Part shown: piece by piece, positions 7,814 to 15,656 of the stretch
Numbering within the stretch: position 1 is the stretch's first letter
Layout: the number at the start of each line of letters is the position of its first letter
NCBI GenBank assembly: GCA_900771185.1
Contig: CAAGND010000315.1
Coordinates: 1-26,387, forward strand
Reading direction: 5' to 3'
DNA length: 26,387 nt
Source of the DNA: Clostridia bacterium
GTDB taxonomy: Bacteria; Bacillota; Clostridia; Oscillospirales; Acutalibacteraceae
The notes under the pieces: generated by a model
What the model saw: the letters and a program-made list of their open reading frames with translations, nothing else
Database searches by the model: none
Told to the model about the DNA's origin: nothing
Made by a program: the position numbers and the translations under genes

Positions 7814-10066
7814 CTACATTGCAAGGCGCTGTTTTTGGGCCAGAATGCGCTCTATTTCTCGCGCAAGGTCAAGGCCGCCCGTAGATGCCGCATCCTTCAC
7901 ATCGGCTTTTGAGAGGCCATTCTGGCCGTTTATTGAGATGTTTTGAGTCACATTGACCGAAACACTGCTATTCACTGAATCGCCGCCCAAAAACGACTTC
8001 AATTTCGACAACGGTAGGACGGCTTCTGGCTCTGCACCCTCGCCAACCATGGAAAGTGTTGGCTTCGTCACGATACCGCCAGATGCAAGCAACGGAATAT
8101 TGAATCCCATTGTCTTGCCGCCAATCTCTGGAATCCAATCAGGGACTGTAAATGAGATTGCGTTGACCTTTTTGATTACCCAGTTTATGCCGGATTTCAA
8201 CAATTCTTTTGCCGATTCAAGCGCCATTCCTATGTTTTCAGGAATGGACGCGAAAAACTCGCCGATTGCTGCAATCTTTTCAGATGCAAAATCGACTATG
8301 CTTGAGAAAAAACCACTCACAGTCTCCCACATACTGCTGAATGTACTTGCGATGGACTCGCCAAGACCTTTGAAAAACTCAACGATAGATTTCCACGCAT
8401 TCGACGCCCATTCCACAGCCGCTTTGAATGCCGCAACGATTTCATCTTTGAACGTGTAGATTAGCGCCACAAGTATCACTATGGCCGCGATAATTGCCAT
8501 GATAATCAAAACAACCGGGTTCGCCATGAGCAACCCGTTTATGATTGGCAATATGAACGAAAAGAAAGTGAGCGCACCCGCGATTGCCACCAGGATAGGA
8601 ATGACGTCTTTCCAATCCTCAAAGAAATTCGCGATTGCCTCAATCCATCCCGGAACCTTTTCGAGTATTCCGAACGCGCCATTTATGAGGCCGGGTATCT
8701 TTTCCATCCAACCAGTGATTTTGTCTGCCCATCCTTTGATTGTTTCCTGATTCTCTGCGACCCATTTCGACAATCTTTCAAAAAGCTGAGTCATAATGGG
8801 CATGACTTTCTCTGCGACCATTTGAACGACGCCTTGAAATGCGCCCTTCATTTTCTTTTTTGCCTCATCGTAGGCTTTTGCAGATGCCACCGCCTCATCG
8901 CTTGCGATTTGACCTGTTTTCTTCAAATCTTCTATCATTTGCGCGCGGACTTTTGGCGACTGTTTGGCGAGAATAGAAAGCATCCGCGCGCCTTCGCCGC
9001 CGAAAACAGTATCACCCCATTCTGTAATATCCGATTCGTTTTTGAGCATGTGGATGTTTTCGCCGATTCGCTCCATGACCGCCGCCGCGTCATTGTTTTC
9101 GAGAAACTCTTTATCGATTCCTATTTTCGCGAACTGGTCACGCATATCACCGGCCTCTTTCGTTGCCTCTGATATTTTGATTTGCAGTTCCTGGAACGCA
9201 TCATTGACTTGATCTGTTTCTATTCCATCGAACTCAAAAACCTTTTGCCAACCTTGCAACTTTTGCGTGCTTATGCCGAACTGTTCGGAACGACTTTGCA
9301 GTTCGACAAGGTTTGTTGCCGTATCATCTGCAACCTTCGCAAGCGCCGCCGCCGATGCCGTCGCCGCCGCAACAAAAGATGCAACGCCCGCCGCCGCAAC
9401 CTTTAACGCCGTTTTGCTTGCAGTTTGTAGTTTTCCGAGTTGCTTATGTATTTTCTCCAAACCTTGCGCACGCTTCAATGCCTTTTCAAGCTCTTTTTGA
9501 TGTCGCGTGAGTTCGACAACGCCAGTCCCTGCGAGGTTTGCCGCCGCGCGCATTCTTTCGAGAGCTTTCTTTTGCATTTCCAAATCGCGCTTGAGTTCAT
9601 CCGACGGCATTTCATCATATAGTTTTGAGAGACGTTCAACCTCTTTCTCCATTTTGAGAATGCCTTTCACGTCGCCAAGCGCTTTGTTGAGTTCGCCAAC
9701 GGATTTTGCAGAAATGGTCTGTTGGTCAAGCGCGCGGTTTGCGGCATCCGCAAGTTTTGTAATTCTCGCAAATTCCTCTGACGACGCCTGTATTCCGCCA
9801 CGAAGGCGTTCATATTCATGCGTGAGATATGCAATGTCATTTGCGCGCGCATCTGTTGGAGACTGTTCCTGAATCCTATTGAATTCCTGAATGCGTCTGG
9901 CAAGGTCTGAAATGCTCTGTGTGCGTGCCGCGATGTCTTGCGTTTCTCTTATTCCGTCTGTCCACTTTTCCGTTGCCTGTTGCGCCGCCGCCCATGTCTT
10001 TTTATATTGATTTGAAATGCGCGCGTTGAGTTCTACCGTTGTTTCGTAAAGTGTGGAGTCTTCCAT
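7814..10066 (-). CDS. T: Tail tape measure protein
   Basis: A 750-residue tape measure protein that sets tail length and is threaded inside the tube. The first 230 residues are a long series of charged coiled coils (QYKKTWAAAQQATEKW, KEVERLSKLYDEMPSDELKR, RHQKELEKALKRAQG). Then comes an Ala-rich segment, and a tape-measure-type core (SEQFGISTQKLQGWQKVFEF, DTVFGGEGARMLSIL). Two adjacent hydrophobic stretches near residues 490-560 (FFSFILPIINGLL and VLIIMAIIAAIVILVALIY) are typical of these proteins and may form the membrane channel. The C-terminus has the SGGIVTKPTLSMVGEGAEPE motif shared by many tape measures. The ATG has GGAGGT upstream and overlaps the end of E' by 34 bases. Length compares well with P2 gpT (about 815). 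Confidence 0.95.
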   Translation of the reverse strand: MEDSTLYETTVELNARISNQYKKTWAAAQQATEKWTDGIRETQDIAARTQSISDLARRIQEFNRIQEQSPTDARANDIAYLTHEYERLRGGIQASSEEFARITKLADAANRALDQQTISAKSVGELNKALGDVKGILKMEKEVERLSKLYDEMPSDELKRDLEMQKKALERMRAAANLAGTGVVELTRHQKELEKALKRAQGLEKIHKQLGKLQTASKTALKVAAAGVASFVAAATASAAALAKVADDTATNLVELQSRSEQFGISTQKLQGWQKVFEFDGIETDQVNDAFQELQIKISEATKEAGDMRDQFAKIGIDKEFLENNDAAAVMERIGENIHMLKNESDITEWGDTVFGGEGARMLSILAKQSPKVRAQMIEDLKKTGQIASDEAVASAKAYDEAKKKMKGAFQGVVQMVAEKVMPIMTQLFERLSKWVAENQETIKGWADKITGWMEKIPGLINGAFGILEKVPGWIEAIANFFEDWKDVIPILVAIAGALTFFSFILPIINGLLMANPVVLIIMAIIAAIVILVALIYTFKDEIVAAFKAAVEWASNAWKSIVEFFKGLGESIASTFSSMWETVSGFFSSIVDFASEKIAAIGEFFASIPENIGMALESAKELLKSGINWVIKKVNAISFTVPDWIPEIGGKTMGFNIPLLASGGIVTKPTLSMVGEGAEPEAVLPLSKLKSFLGGDSVNSSVSVNVTQNISINGQNGLSKADVKDAASTGGLDLAREIERILAQKQRLAM

Positions 10067-10574
10067 TGTTTACCTCCATGTTGCGCCTTTTCTGTTTGCT
10101 CTTTTCGCTTTTCCGCAACGTATGATGCGGCTTCTATCCATCCTAAAAGGTCTGTCATTGATAGCTTCGATAGTTCGATTGGATTGAGCCCCATTTCCGC
10201 AGAACCCAACCAAAGGCACGCGCGTTTCAAATCACGCACGGGATCGTAGTTTCCTGTGCGCCAATGGACACCTAACGATGCCACGGAGTCCGTCATGCCT
10301 ATTTGAGAAAAAAACCAGTGACTTCCTGAGACAGGCGCATGTAATCTTTTCCACTCATCGACTGCAAATCCTCGAATGGAACATTGAGAGCTTTGGCCAC
10401 GCACCGCATATTGAAATCCATGTCAAGCGTCGGCATGGGCGAGAATCCACCCGCGCGCATCCATTCTGTTTTCGCTTCGCTCAAATCCTTCACCGACAAC
10501 GAATCCAAATCGATTTCGAGTTCCGAAACCATGTTCCCGTTGAGTTCAATTTCTTTCGTAAGTGTGAATTTCAT
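10033..10574 (-). CDS. E': Tail chaperone fusion E/E' made by -1 frameshift
   Basis: Beside the 91-residue E protein, a second product is expected in which ribosomes slip back one base at T TTT TTT (10314-10308) and continue in the overlapping frame to a stop at 10033. This gives about 180 residues: 89 from E, then SQIGMTDSVASLG and onwards. The downstream frame is open from well before the slip site, begins exactly at the slippery run and ends inside the tape measure start. That layout matches P2 E/E' (T TTT TTG) and lambda G/GT, where the two chaperones coat the tape measure during tube assembly. An internal ATG at 10296 could allow separate translation, but its upstream region has only a poor ribosome site. 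No E' homology is claimed beyond layout. Confidence 0.8.
10299..10574 (-). CDS. E: Tail assembly chaperone E
   Basis: A 91-residue tail assembly protein, the same length as P2 gpE and similar to the Mu gp41/P2 gpE family. Features: N-terminal KFTLTKEIELNGNMVSELEI, then DLSEAKTEWMRAGGFSPMP and a helical C-terminus DLQSMSGKDYMRLSQEVTG. The longer reading frame starting at 10661 is rejected because its first 29 codons cross the terminator and the end of the tube gene; ATG 10574 has a clear AAAGGGGAA site seven bases upstream. It terminates at TAG 10301-10299, ten bases after the slippery heptamer. Located between the tube gene and the tape measure, as in all tails with this chaperone pair. Confidence 0.88.
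   Translation of the reverse strand: MKFTLTKEIELNGNMVSELEIDLDSLSVKDLSEAKTEWMRAGGFSPMPTLDMDFNMRCVAKALNVPFEDLQSMSGKDYMRLSQEVTGFFLK
10308..10314 (-). promoter_or_regulatory. Programmed -1 frameshift slippery site
   Basis: On the coding strand the E frame reads GGT TTT TTT CTC AAA TAG. The run of seven T is a canonical X XXY YYZ heptamer (T TTT TTT), which permits both tRNAs to re-pair in the -1 frame. The -1 frame continues open to 10033. A modest stem (about six pairs with a two-base bulge) can form from bases 10296 to 10278, starting eleven bases downstream, and might stimulate slippage. The efficiency cannot be judged from sequence. Confidence 0.8.
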
Positions 10575-10590
10575 TTCAATTTCCCCTTTC

Positions 10591-10614
10591 AAAAAAGGCG
10601 CGCAACATGCGCGC
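10591..10614 (-). terminator. Intercistronic intrinsic terminator between tube and chaperone genes
   Basis: In the 46-base gap between the tube gene stop and gene E, the minus strand reads GCGCGC ATGTT GCGCGC followed by CTTTTTTG. That is a six-pair all-GC stem, a five-base loop and a run of six T, the form of a Rho-independent terminator. It lies between genes that must both be expressed, so it is more likely a partial terminator lowering expression of chaperones and tape measure relative to sheath and tube. Confidence 0.75.
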
Positions 10615-10620
10615 ACGTGT

Positions 10621-11142
10621 CTATTCGCCCAAATCAGCACGCACCTTTGCGAGGTGGTCAACGCCGTTTATTACACATTTTGAGTTCGGCTTGTCTATCT
10701 CCAAAACAGGAACTCCGTTGTGCCATAATTTTATGTAGTAGACCGTGAAGTTCGACGCGCTACCAGTTGCCGCGCCGACGGCGAATGTGCCAAGCGAGAA
10801 TCCCGTGGGCTGCACGCGCATGGAAATTTTCACCGCCACGGTTGTCAATGTGCCGCTAGATACATCCGTGACCTGTTGTGAACCACGCAACTCCAAATCG
10901 TGCATCTCTGGCGACAAAATCGAGAATGCGGCCTTTTCGATAGTGCGCCAATTGATAGTGCAGGTCATATCCTCTGTCTGGCCAAGAATAGGCGTTGTGA
11001 GGCTTCCCGCGATGCCCGCGCCTTCCACAGTGTCTGTTTTGAATGTAATTTCAGGCAAGGTAACATCCACCGTGCCAGCGAGTTTTGCGCCGTCAACATA
11101 AGCGCGATAATTGATAAGCCTTTCAGGCATTGAGTTTGCCAT
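10621..11142 (-). CDS. FII: Major tail tube protein (P2 FII-like)
   Basis: A 173-residue tail tube protein, essentially the length of P2 FII (about 172). The family features are the opening PERLINYRAYVDGAKLAGT, LPEITFKTDTVEGAGIAG, GQTEDMTCTINWRTIEKAAF and a C-terminal VYYIKLWHNGVPVLEIDKPN with NGVDHLAKVRADLG. Hexamers of this protein stack to form the inner tube through which DNA passes. The ATG lies behind GGAGGTTTTGAC eleven bases after the sheath gene stop. An intrinsic terminator follows it. Confidence 0.93.
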   Translation of the reverse strand: MANSMPERLINYRAYVDGAKLAGTVDVTLPEITFKTDTVEGAGIAGSLTTPILGQTEDMTCTINWRTIEKAAFSILSPEMHDLELRGSQQVTDVSSGTLTTVAVKISMRVQPTGFSLGTFAVGAATGSASNFTVYYIKLWHNGVPVLEIDKPNSKCVINGVDHLAKVRADLGE

Positions 11143-11153
11143 GTCAAAACCTC

Positions 11154-12617
11154 CTATTCAAAGACCGCACTGTATGAAGTGGCGTCATATTCCAGAACGA
11201 AATCAATCTCACGATTCGGCGAAGGCGGCGTGAGGTATACATGGAATTTCGCGATTCCACTCATAAGAGACTGTGCGCTGTTTTCTGATTCGTTGAACTC
11301 CACGCGCCCCGCCACAAGGTATCCACCGCCAACAAGGCCGTTAAGCCACATGTTTGCAGAATCGCGAATGCGTTCAATATGAGCTTTGTTGAGAGGCGCA
11401 TCGACTTTCTGGAAAAATGTATTCACAAGCGTATTTCCTACCCATGAAAACATTCGGCGCACTGGAATGAAGTAATCCTTCACATCTGTATTTCCTGGAT
11501 AGCATCCCGTGTTGTTTCCCCAAAGCATCCACCCCGCCGTTCGGCGCAAAAGCGTGACGACGCCATTTCCATCGATGGTATTTGCATTCGTCTGATCCAT
11601 CCATACATCGACAACAGACGTCCCGTCTTTGAGAATACATGCACCATTTACTTTTGCCGCATGATTAGAAGGCGACGCATACGGAATGCCCTCATTGTCT
11701 GCATCCGTTGTGCAAACGGTACATGCCGCCACCGTGGACAAATGATATATTTCCGAACCGAGTTTTGCCAACGGCCAACAAACAATCTGCGTTTTGTCAG
11801 TTGCGCCCGCGCCAGACTTTGCCGCCGCCACCGCCGTGTAGGACGTTGCAGGCGTGCATGCTTCAGTCAATTCTCCATTATTCAATTTATCGGCAAATGT
11901 CGCAATATCAACAAGGCACACGCACGAATACGTTCCGCCGTTGAGCTTGTTTGCCTTGCTTGCCATTGCCGCCTGAATGGACGGGAAAACGCTGTATTTC
12001 GGGCAAAGAATTTGACCCGGAACAAGTGCAAAGTGCGGGTATATTTCGTCAATCTTTGCGATAGCGTCTGTAATATCTTTTGATTCGACTTTCGACAAAT
12101 CGACGTCACGCGTAACAACGGAGATTTCGGAATCATCTTGCAAAACAGTTGCATCTGAATTGCGCTCAATCGTGATTGATTTCGCGCCATACGTCACTGA
12201 ATATTCAGATTCAGAAACCGCATTGCTCCCAACCTTCACGCTTTTCAGGACGGCTTGTTTCGGCGTGTCGATTGTTGCCTTTCCGCCTTCCATCTGTCCT
12301 GCAATCGCTTCATTATCGCTTTCCGCAACATGCTTCGATGCGTCAAAGATATTGATAAGAATGGCTTGCGACAACGAACTATTCACGTGGTAGCACTTCA
12401 CAAACTCACACAGCGTGAATGAGTGCAAACCATCCGCGCCTGCTCCAACATATCCGCCGCAAGCCTGAATGGCTTCATTGTACGAACTGACAAGCGTCGG
12501 TTCATTGTTTGAACCAGGCGCGGTCCCGATAACCACAGGCAAGCCCGCGTCCACATCCGCCGTCGAAACGATAGACGTTGCCTGCTCCGAAATGTAAACC
12601 CCATGTCTGTATGCCAT
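11154..12617 (-). CDS. FI: Contractile tail sheath protein (P2 FI-like)
   Basis: A 487-residue sheath protein of the phage tail sheath family (PF04984). Visible marks: the N-terminal YRHGVYISEQATSIVSTADV, then LPVVIGTAPGS, a central ILCPKYSVFPSIQAAMASKA and the conserved C-terminal sheath domain with TAGWMLWGNNTGCYPGNTD, YFIPVRRMFSWVGNTLVNTF and INKAHIER-like NKAHIERIRDSANMWLNGL. It contracts to drive the tube through the host envelope. AGGAGGAAACATC precedes the ATG. It is about 90 residues longer than P2 FI, mainly in the central variable domains. It is the first gene of the P2-like tail block. Confidence 0.95.
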   Translation of the reverse strand: MAYRHGVYISEQATSIVSTADVDAGLPVVIGTAPGSNNEPTLVSSYNEAIQACGGYVGAGADGLHSFTLCEFVKCYHVNSSLSQAILINIFDASKHVAESDNEAIAGQMEGGKATIDTPKQAVLKSVKVGSNAVSESEYSVTYGAKSITIERNSDATVLQDDSEISVVTRDVDLSKVESKDITDAIAKIDEIYPHFALVPGQILCPKYSVFPSIQAAMASKANKLNGGTYSCVCLVDIATFADKLNNGELTEACTPATSYTAVAAAKSGAGATDKTQIVCWPLAKLGSEIYHLSTVAACTVCTTDADNEGIPYASPSNHAAKVNGACILKDGTSVVDVWMDQTNANTIDGNGVVTLLRRTAGWMLWGNNTGCYPGNTDVKDYFIPVRRMFSWVGNTLVNTFFQKVDAPLNKAHIERIRDSANMWLNGLVGGGYLVAGRVEFNESENSAQSLMSGIAKFHVYLTPPSPNREIDFVLEYDATSYSAVFE

Positions 12618-12628
12618 GATGTTTCCTC

Positions 12629-13111
12629 CTAGAAATTTTCATCCAAATCGTCCACCTGTTTCGTGGTGGATAATTGCCATTTTGTAGAAATTCTGAGCCA
12701 CCAGAACGGGTATTCTTCCTGCATAAGGTCCCACTTGAACGGGAAAAGCATTCGGAATGTCATGCCTTCCCACTCAATAGTTTGGCCAGGTTTCGCAAGC
12801 AATGATTCACGAATTGTGTCGAGTGCCACGAATAGATATTCATAGCCGTCTATTGCCTCCGAACGCACGCCAATGTGGATTTGAACATCCACCGACTGGC
12901 TTTCTTCGTTTTCAGTAGTGCCAGTTGCAGGCGTCACACAAACCAGAGGAAAGTCCTCCATGCGCCCTTTGTATCTTTTGGGAGGCAATACGGCTTTGTA
13001 CATGTGAGGCTTTTTTTGACTGCACACGCCGTTGGCGTCCTCCGTTGAGTTGTGGGATAGCACTTTTTTGATATGATCAATAAGTGCATCGCAAAGCAAA
13101 CTTTCCGTCAT
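12629..13111 (-). CDS. Putative tail terminator protein (lambda U position)
   Basis: A 160-residue protein with no family that I can name with certainty. It starts MTESLLCDALIDHIKKVL and later has FPLVCVTPATGTTENEESQS, VDVQIHIGVRSEAIDGYEYL and FPFKWDLMQEEYPFWWLRIS. The pattern of an N-terminal helix, a pair of strands with VQIHIGV and a closing strand near the C-terminus is that expected for minor tail or tail terminator proteins. Position is informative: it follows the Z-like gene exactly where lambda has U, which caps the tail tube, and precedes the sheath gene. The ATG overlaps the Z-like stop as ATGA. No strong alternative function is visible. Confidence 0.5.
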   Translation of the reverse strand: MTESLLCDALIDHIKKVLSHNSTEDANGVCSQKKPHMYKAVLPPKRYKGRMEDFPLVCVTPATGTTENEESQSVDVQIHIGVRSEAIDGYEYLFVALDTIRESLLAKPGQTIEWEGMTFRMLFPFKWDLMQEEYPFWWLRISTKWQLSTTKQVDDLDENF

Positions 13112-13683
13112 TTCTTCACCTTGCTCAATCTGTATTCGAGTTCATGTTTGGCATTCTTATAGAACGAATCCAACATCTCGTTTTGCACCTGTTCGACGAT
13201 AGCACTATCGCCTAGCATTTGAGGGAATGCAGGACCTTCCACGCGGTCCAATGGAACGCGCGGCGCGTCTCGCCTCTGTAATAGCGAGCCCTTCCAAAAG
13301 AATCCGCGTTCAACCTCTTTGAACTGGTCAGATTTGAGTACACGCGCGCGAATGAGGGTTCTATTTGAACCAGTAGTATCGCTTGTGTTTTTCGGTTTCG
13401 TCCTAAAGTGCCACAAACCAAGTGGGCGACCGACCGAACGCACTGACGCCTTGCCGCGCGTGGTTCCAATCGCTTTTATGTTTTTCGGCAAAATACTTAC
13501 ACTTGCCAAATCATATCTTTCTTTGATGTACTTTATGGCGACAACACGCCCGCGCGTTGCCGCGCGTTGCGCGCTTTTCTTCAAAACACGGCGCGCTGTG
13601 CGCGTGCCAAGAGCATCGATCTGTTCGCGAATAGAAGCCAACGCCTCATCCGCGCCAACGGTGATTTTGAGATGTTCACTCAT
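13108..13683 (-). CDS. Z: Minor tail/tail completion protein Z-like
   Basis: A 191-residue protein resembling lambda gpZ (minor tail protein Z family, PF06763), which has about 192 residues. Visible: N-terminal ADEALASIREQI, then RRVLKKSAQRAATRGRVVA, a basic YIKERYDLASVSIL block, the strand-rich RPLGLWHFRTKP and the C-terminal LGDSAIVEQVQNEMLDSFYK. gpZ-like proteins help to position DNA and to complete the tail so that it can join the head. It is highly basic. ATGA overlaps couple it to both neighbours. Order D-E-FI-FII-Z-U matches lambda. Confidence 0.75.
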   Translation of the reverse strand: MSEHLKITVGADEALASIREQIDALGTRTARRVLKKSAQRAATRGRVVAIKYIKERYDLASVSILPKNIKAIGTTRGKASVRSVGRPLGLWHFRTKPKNTSDTTGSNRTLIRARVLKSDQFKEVERGFFWKGSLLQRRDAPRVPLDRVEGPAFPQMLGDSAIVEQVQNEMLDSFYKNAKHELEYRLSKVKK

Positions 13684-13997
13684 TGCTCTGCCCCCTCAAG
13701 TGTTATCGTGAGCATTCCTATATTTTGTGCGACTTCCTGCACAATATATATTGTGCCGTCTACCCGCATGAGCTGACCACGAACGGGAATCATATCGAAC
13801 TCGCTTTCCTGAACGTGTATTTGGATTTGGTTGCCAAACGTTGCGCCCTGTACTGGCGAGTTCATCTGATGAATGAGGTCTGTATCAACGACGCAAACCA
13901 CTTGCACACCGTCGATGTCATGCGGTTCCGCAAACTCATCTGGATTGATGAAAACAGATTTGATGTCTTTTGCGATTTGCGCCTTGAACTGAATCAT
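13680..13997 (-). CDS. Head-tail joining protein (lambda FII-like)
   Basis: A 105-residue protein at the lambda FII position. Its plan resembles lambda FII (about 117 residues): an N-terminal helix (FKAQIAKDIKSVFINPDEF), DIDGVQVVCVVDTD, then strands with QIHVQESEFDMIPVRGQLMR and VDGTIYIVQEVAQNIGML. The combination of GTIYIVQEV preceded by RGQLM (the short RG.....g..y.V pattern) is typical of head-tail attachment proteins. It would sit between portal/adaptor and tail tube. It overlaps both neighbours by ATGA. The assignment is from pattern and synteny; sequence identity would be low. Confidence 0.65.
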   Translation of the reverse strand: MIQFKAQIAKDIKSVFINPDEFAEPHDIDGVQVVCVVDTDLIHQMNSPVQGATFGNQIQIHVQESEFDMIPVRGQLMRVDGTIYIVQEVAQNIGMLTITLEGAEQ

Positions 13998-14221
13998 TTC
14001 TTCACCGTCCGCTTTGCCGTCTTTTTGGCCGTTTTTTGCGCGTCTTTATCGTCAACGGGTTTGGACACGTCTTCGACGTAAGGCGCGCCGTGTGGCGAAT
14101 TTATGGCCTCTGCGAGGCGAAGACGAATGAGGTCACGTTCGCGGTCTGCGTCAAACTCAATTTCCGCGCCCGCGTCGTAATCCACACGGTCAAGCCTCAC
14201 GTTGCAAATGAACTTAATCAT
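13994..14221 (-). CDS. Small protein at the lambda FI position
   Basis: A 75-residue protein with start ATG 14221, which overlaps the capsid TGA as ATGA and has GAAGGTG upstream. The longer frame reaching 14356 lies inside the capsid gene and is rejected. Residues 1-45 form a compact domain (IKFICNVRLDRVDYDAGAEI, then RERDLIRLRLAEA); residues 55-75 are a lysine/alanine tail (DDKDAQKTAKKTAKRTVKK). Lambda keeps FI, a packaging accessory protein binding terminase and prohead, at this position, but FI is larger (about 132 residues) and I see no sequence match. A role at the head-tail interface or in packaging is inferred from synteny only. Confidence 0.6.
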   Translation of the reverse strand: MIKFICNVRLDRVDYDAGAEIEFDADRERDLIRLRLAEAINSPHGAPYVEDVSKPVDDKDAQKTAKKTAKRTVKK

Positions 14222-15276
14222 CCCAACACCTTCAAAACATAGAAGCACGATTTGCGCTGAATGACAGGCAAAGGCGAGCTCTGAATTTGTACGATGCGGC
14301 CAGCAGGATTCATCTGCTGATACCATGAAGCCGGGACGCGCGGCGCGGAACTGCAAAACGTACCCTTGCCTTCCTCATTGAAGAAATTCGGTCCGTAGCA
14401 CATGATGGTATCCGCCTTCGCCGAACCAAGCAAAACCTTTTTCGGATCAAAGATTTCAGTGTCGGCGCTTCCATCGAAATACTGCGATTCATAGCTGTAA
14501 ATATCGAGACCGCCAACATGTCCCCAGTAGCGCACGCCGTCATACTGCGTCCCGTTTTCAGGCCACGAAACATTACCGAAATCGATATGACGCAAGTCAA
14601 GGTATTTCTGAATCTGTTCGCAATTGATGAACGCATCGAGAGCTTTGGTTCCCATGATAGCGTGCGTCGGCATGACACCAGACGCGCGGCTGATTGCGCG
14701 CACAGCGTCGTTCAAATCCTGCAAAGGTACCGCCGTCGCCGCCGCATCCCAAAGGGAAGTTCCCGCAAGCGCTTTGTATGGATCATTCACACCGCCGTTT
14801 CGAGTATTCCAGAAAAGTACTTCCTCATCGACGCCTTCGCCTTTGATGTCGATACCGCCAGTCAAAAGGGCTTGCGCGCACATAATTTCTTCGGTTCGTG
14901 AGATGTCATAATCCAAAGAAATGAGGTCATCCGCAAGGATTTGCTGACTGCGTTGCATGGGGTCTTGCGACTGATACGGATTCTCACCCGGCGCGCGTTT
15001 AAGCGCATCCTCTGCCGTCGTGATAAGATAAGGCGCAACATGTGCAGGCTTCACGCTGACGGTATGAAAACCAGTTCGTTCGACGGGCGTTCCACCAATG
15101 CGCGGCGCACTAAACGGAACCGTCGCATTCGCGTATTCCTTCACATCGTACTGTACAAATTCAGTGTCGAAACTGACGTTTTTTGAAAAGAAAGTATCGC
15201 GAAGCCAAGTATTCGATTGACGAATATCTTTGATGGCTTCAATCATTTTGTAGGTTGAAAAAAGATTCTGTGCCAT
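14218..15276 (-). CDS. E: Major capsid protein (lambda E-like)
   Basis: A 352-residue major capsid protein of the lambda gpE family (PF03864), close to lambda E in length (about 341). Features include the N-terminal YKMIEAIKDIRQSNTWLRDT with FFSKNVSFDTEFVQYDVK, then RTGFHTVSVKPAHVAPYLIT, the SQQILADDLISLDYDISRTE block and the C-terminal LGSAKADTIMCYGPNFF. It forms the HK97-fold shell together with the decoration protein encoded before it. AAGGAGG precedes the ATG. Gene symbol E refers to lambda nomenclature, not to the P2 E chaperone gene further down. Confidence 0.93.
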   Translation of the reverse strand: MAQNLFSTYKMIEAIKDIRQSNTWLRDTFFSKNVSFDTEFVQYDVKEYANATVPFSAPRIGGTPVERTGFHTVSVKPAHVAPYLITTAEDALKRAPGENPYQSQDPMQRSQQILADDLISLDYDISRTEEIMCAQALLTGGIDIKGEGVDEEVLFWNTRNGGVNDPYKALAGTSLWDAAATAVPLQDLNDAVRAISRASGVMPTHAIMGTKALDAFINCEQIQKYLDLRHIDFGNVSWPENGTQYDGVRYWGHVGGLDIYSYESQYFDGSADTEIFDPKKVLLGSAKADTIMCYGPNFFNEEGKGTFCSSAPRVPASWYQQMNPAGRIVQIQSSPLPVIQRKSCFYVLKVLG

Positions 15277-15287
15277 GTCTAGCCTCC

Positions 15288-15641
15288 TTACTTGATGTAA
15301 ATTCCGGCGCGCGTCGCCGCCACGATGTCTTTGGCGTCGATTGAACCAGATGCTGCCTCAACGCTTGTTTTGTTGAACTCACCAGAACAATACACAACCG
15401 CCGTTGCGCCGCTAGATGCGTCCACGTCATCGCAAAGGATGCCCACAACATTCGCGCCGTTTCCGCTTGCGTACTTAATCAAAACACTTCCATCCTCGCT
15501 GTCAGAACAAAGCAATTGACCGCGTTTGATTTCTCCGACGCCGCTTTTGATTTGCAGACTCATCGTGACAACCGGCGCAACTTGAGAGCCCGCCGCAAAC
15601 AGATTGTCATAACTAGTGGATTCAGTAGTAATCAAAGCCAT
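15288..15641 (-). CDS. D: Head decoration protein (lambda D-like)
   Basis: A 117-residue protein of the bacteriophage lambda head decoration family (HDPD, PF02924). The sequence TTESTSYDNLFAAGSQVAPV, followed by MSLQIKSGVGEIKRGQLLCS and ANVVGILCDDVDASSGATAV with YCSGEFNKTSV, is a close match to the family layout. Trimers bind the threefold axes of the expanded capsid and stabilise it. AGGAGGGATAAGCT precedes the ATG, and the gene lies directly before the capsid gene as in lambda. Symbol D is lambda D, distinct from the P2 gpD-like hub. Confidence 0.9.
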   Translation of the reverse strand: MALITTESTSYDNLFAAGSQVAPVVTMSLQIKSGVGEIKRGQLLCSDSEDGSVLIKYASGNGANVVGILCDDVDASSGATAVVYCSGEFNKTSVEAASGSIDAKDIVAATRAGIYIK

Positions 15642-15656
15642 AGCTTATCCCTCCTA

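Noticed and set aside
10294..10296. ATG just after the E stop as a separate E' start
   Set aside because: The region upstream has only a weak purine stretch, while the slippery heptamer is perfectly phased; kept only as an alternative.
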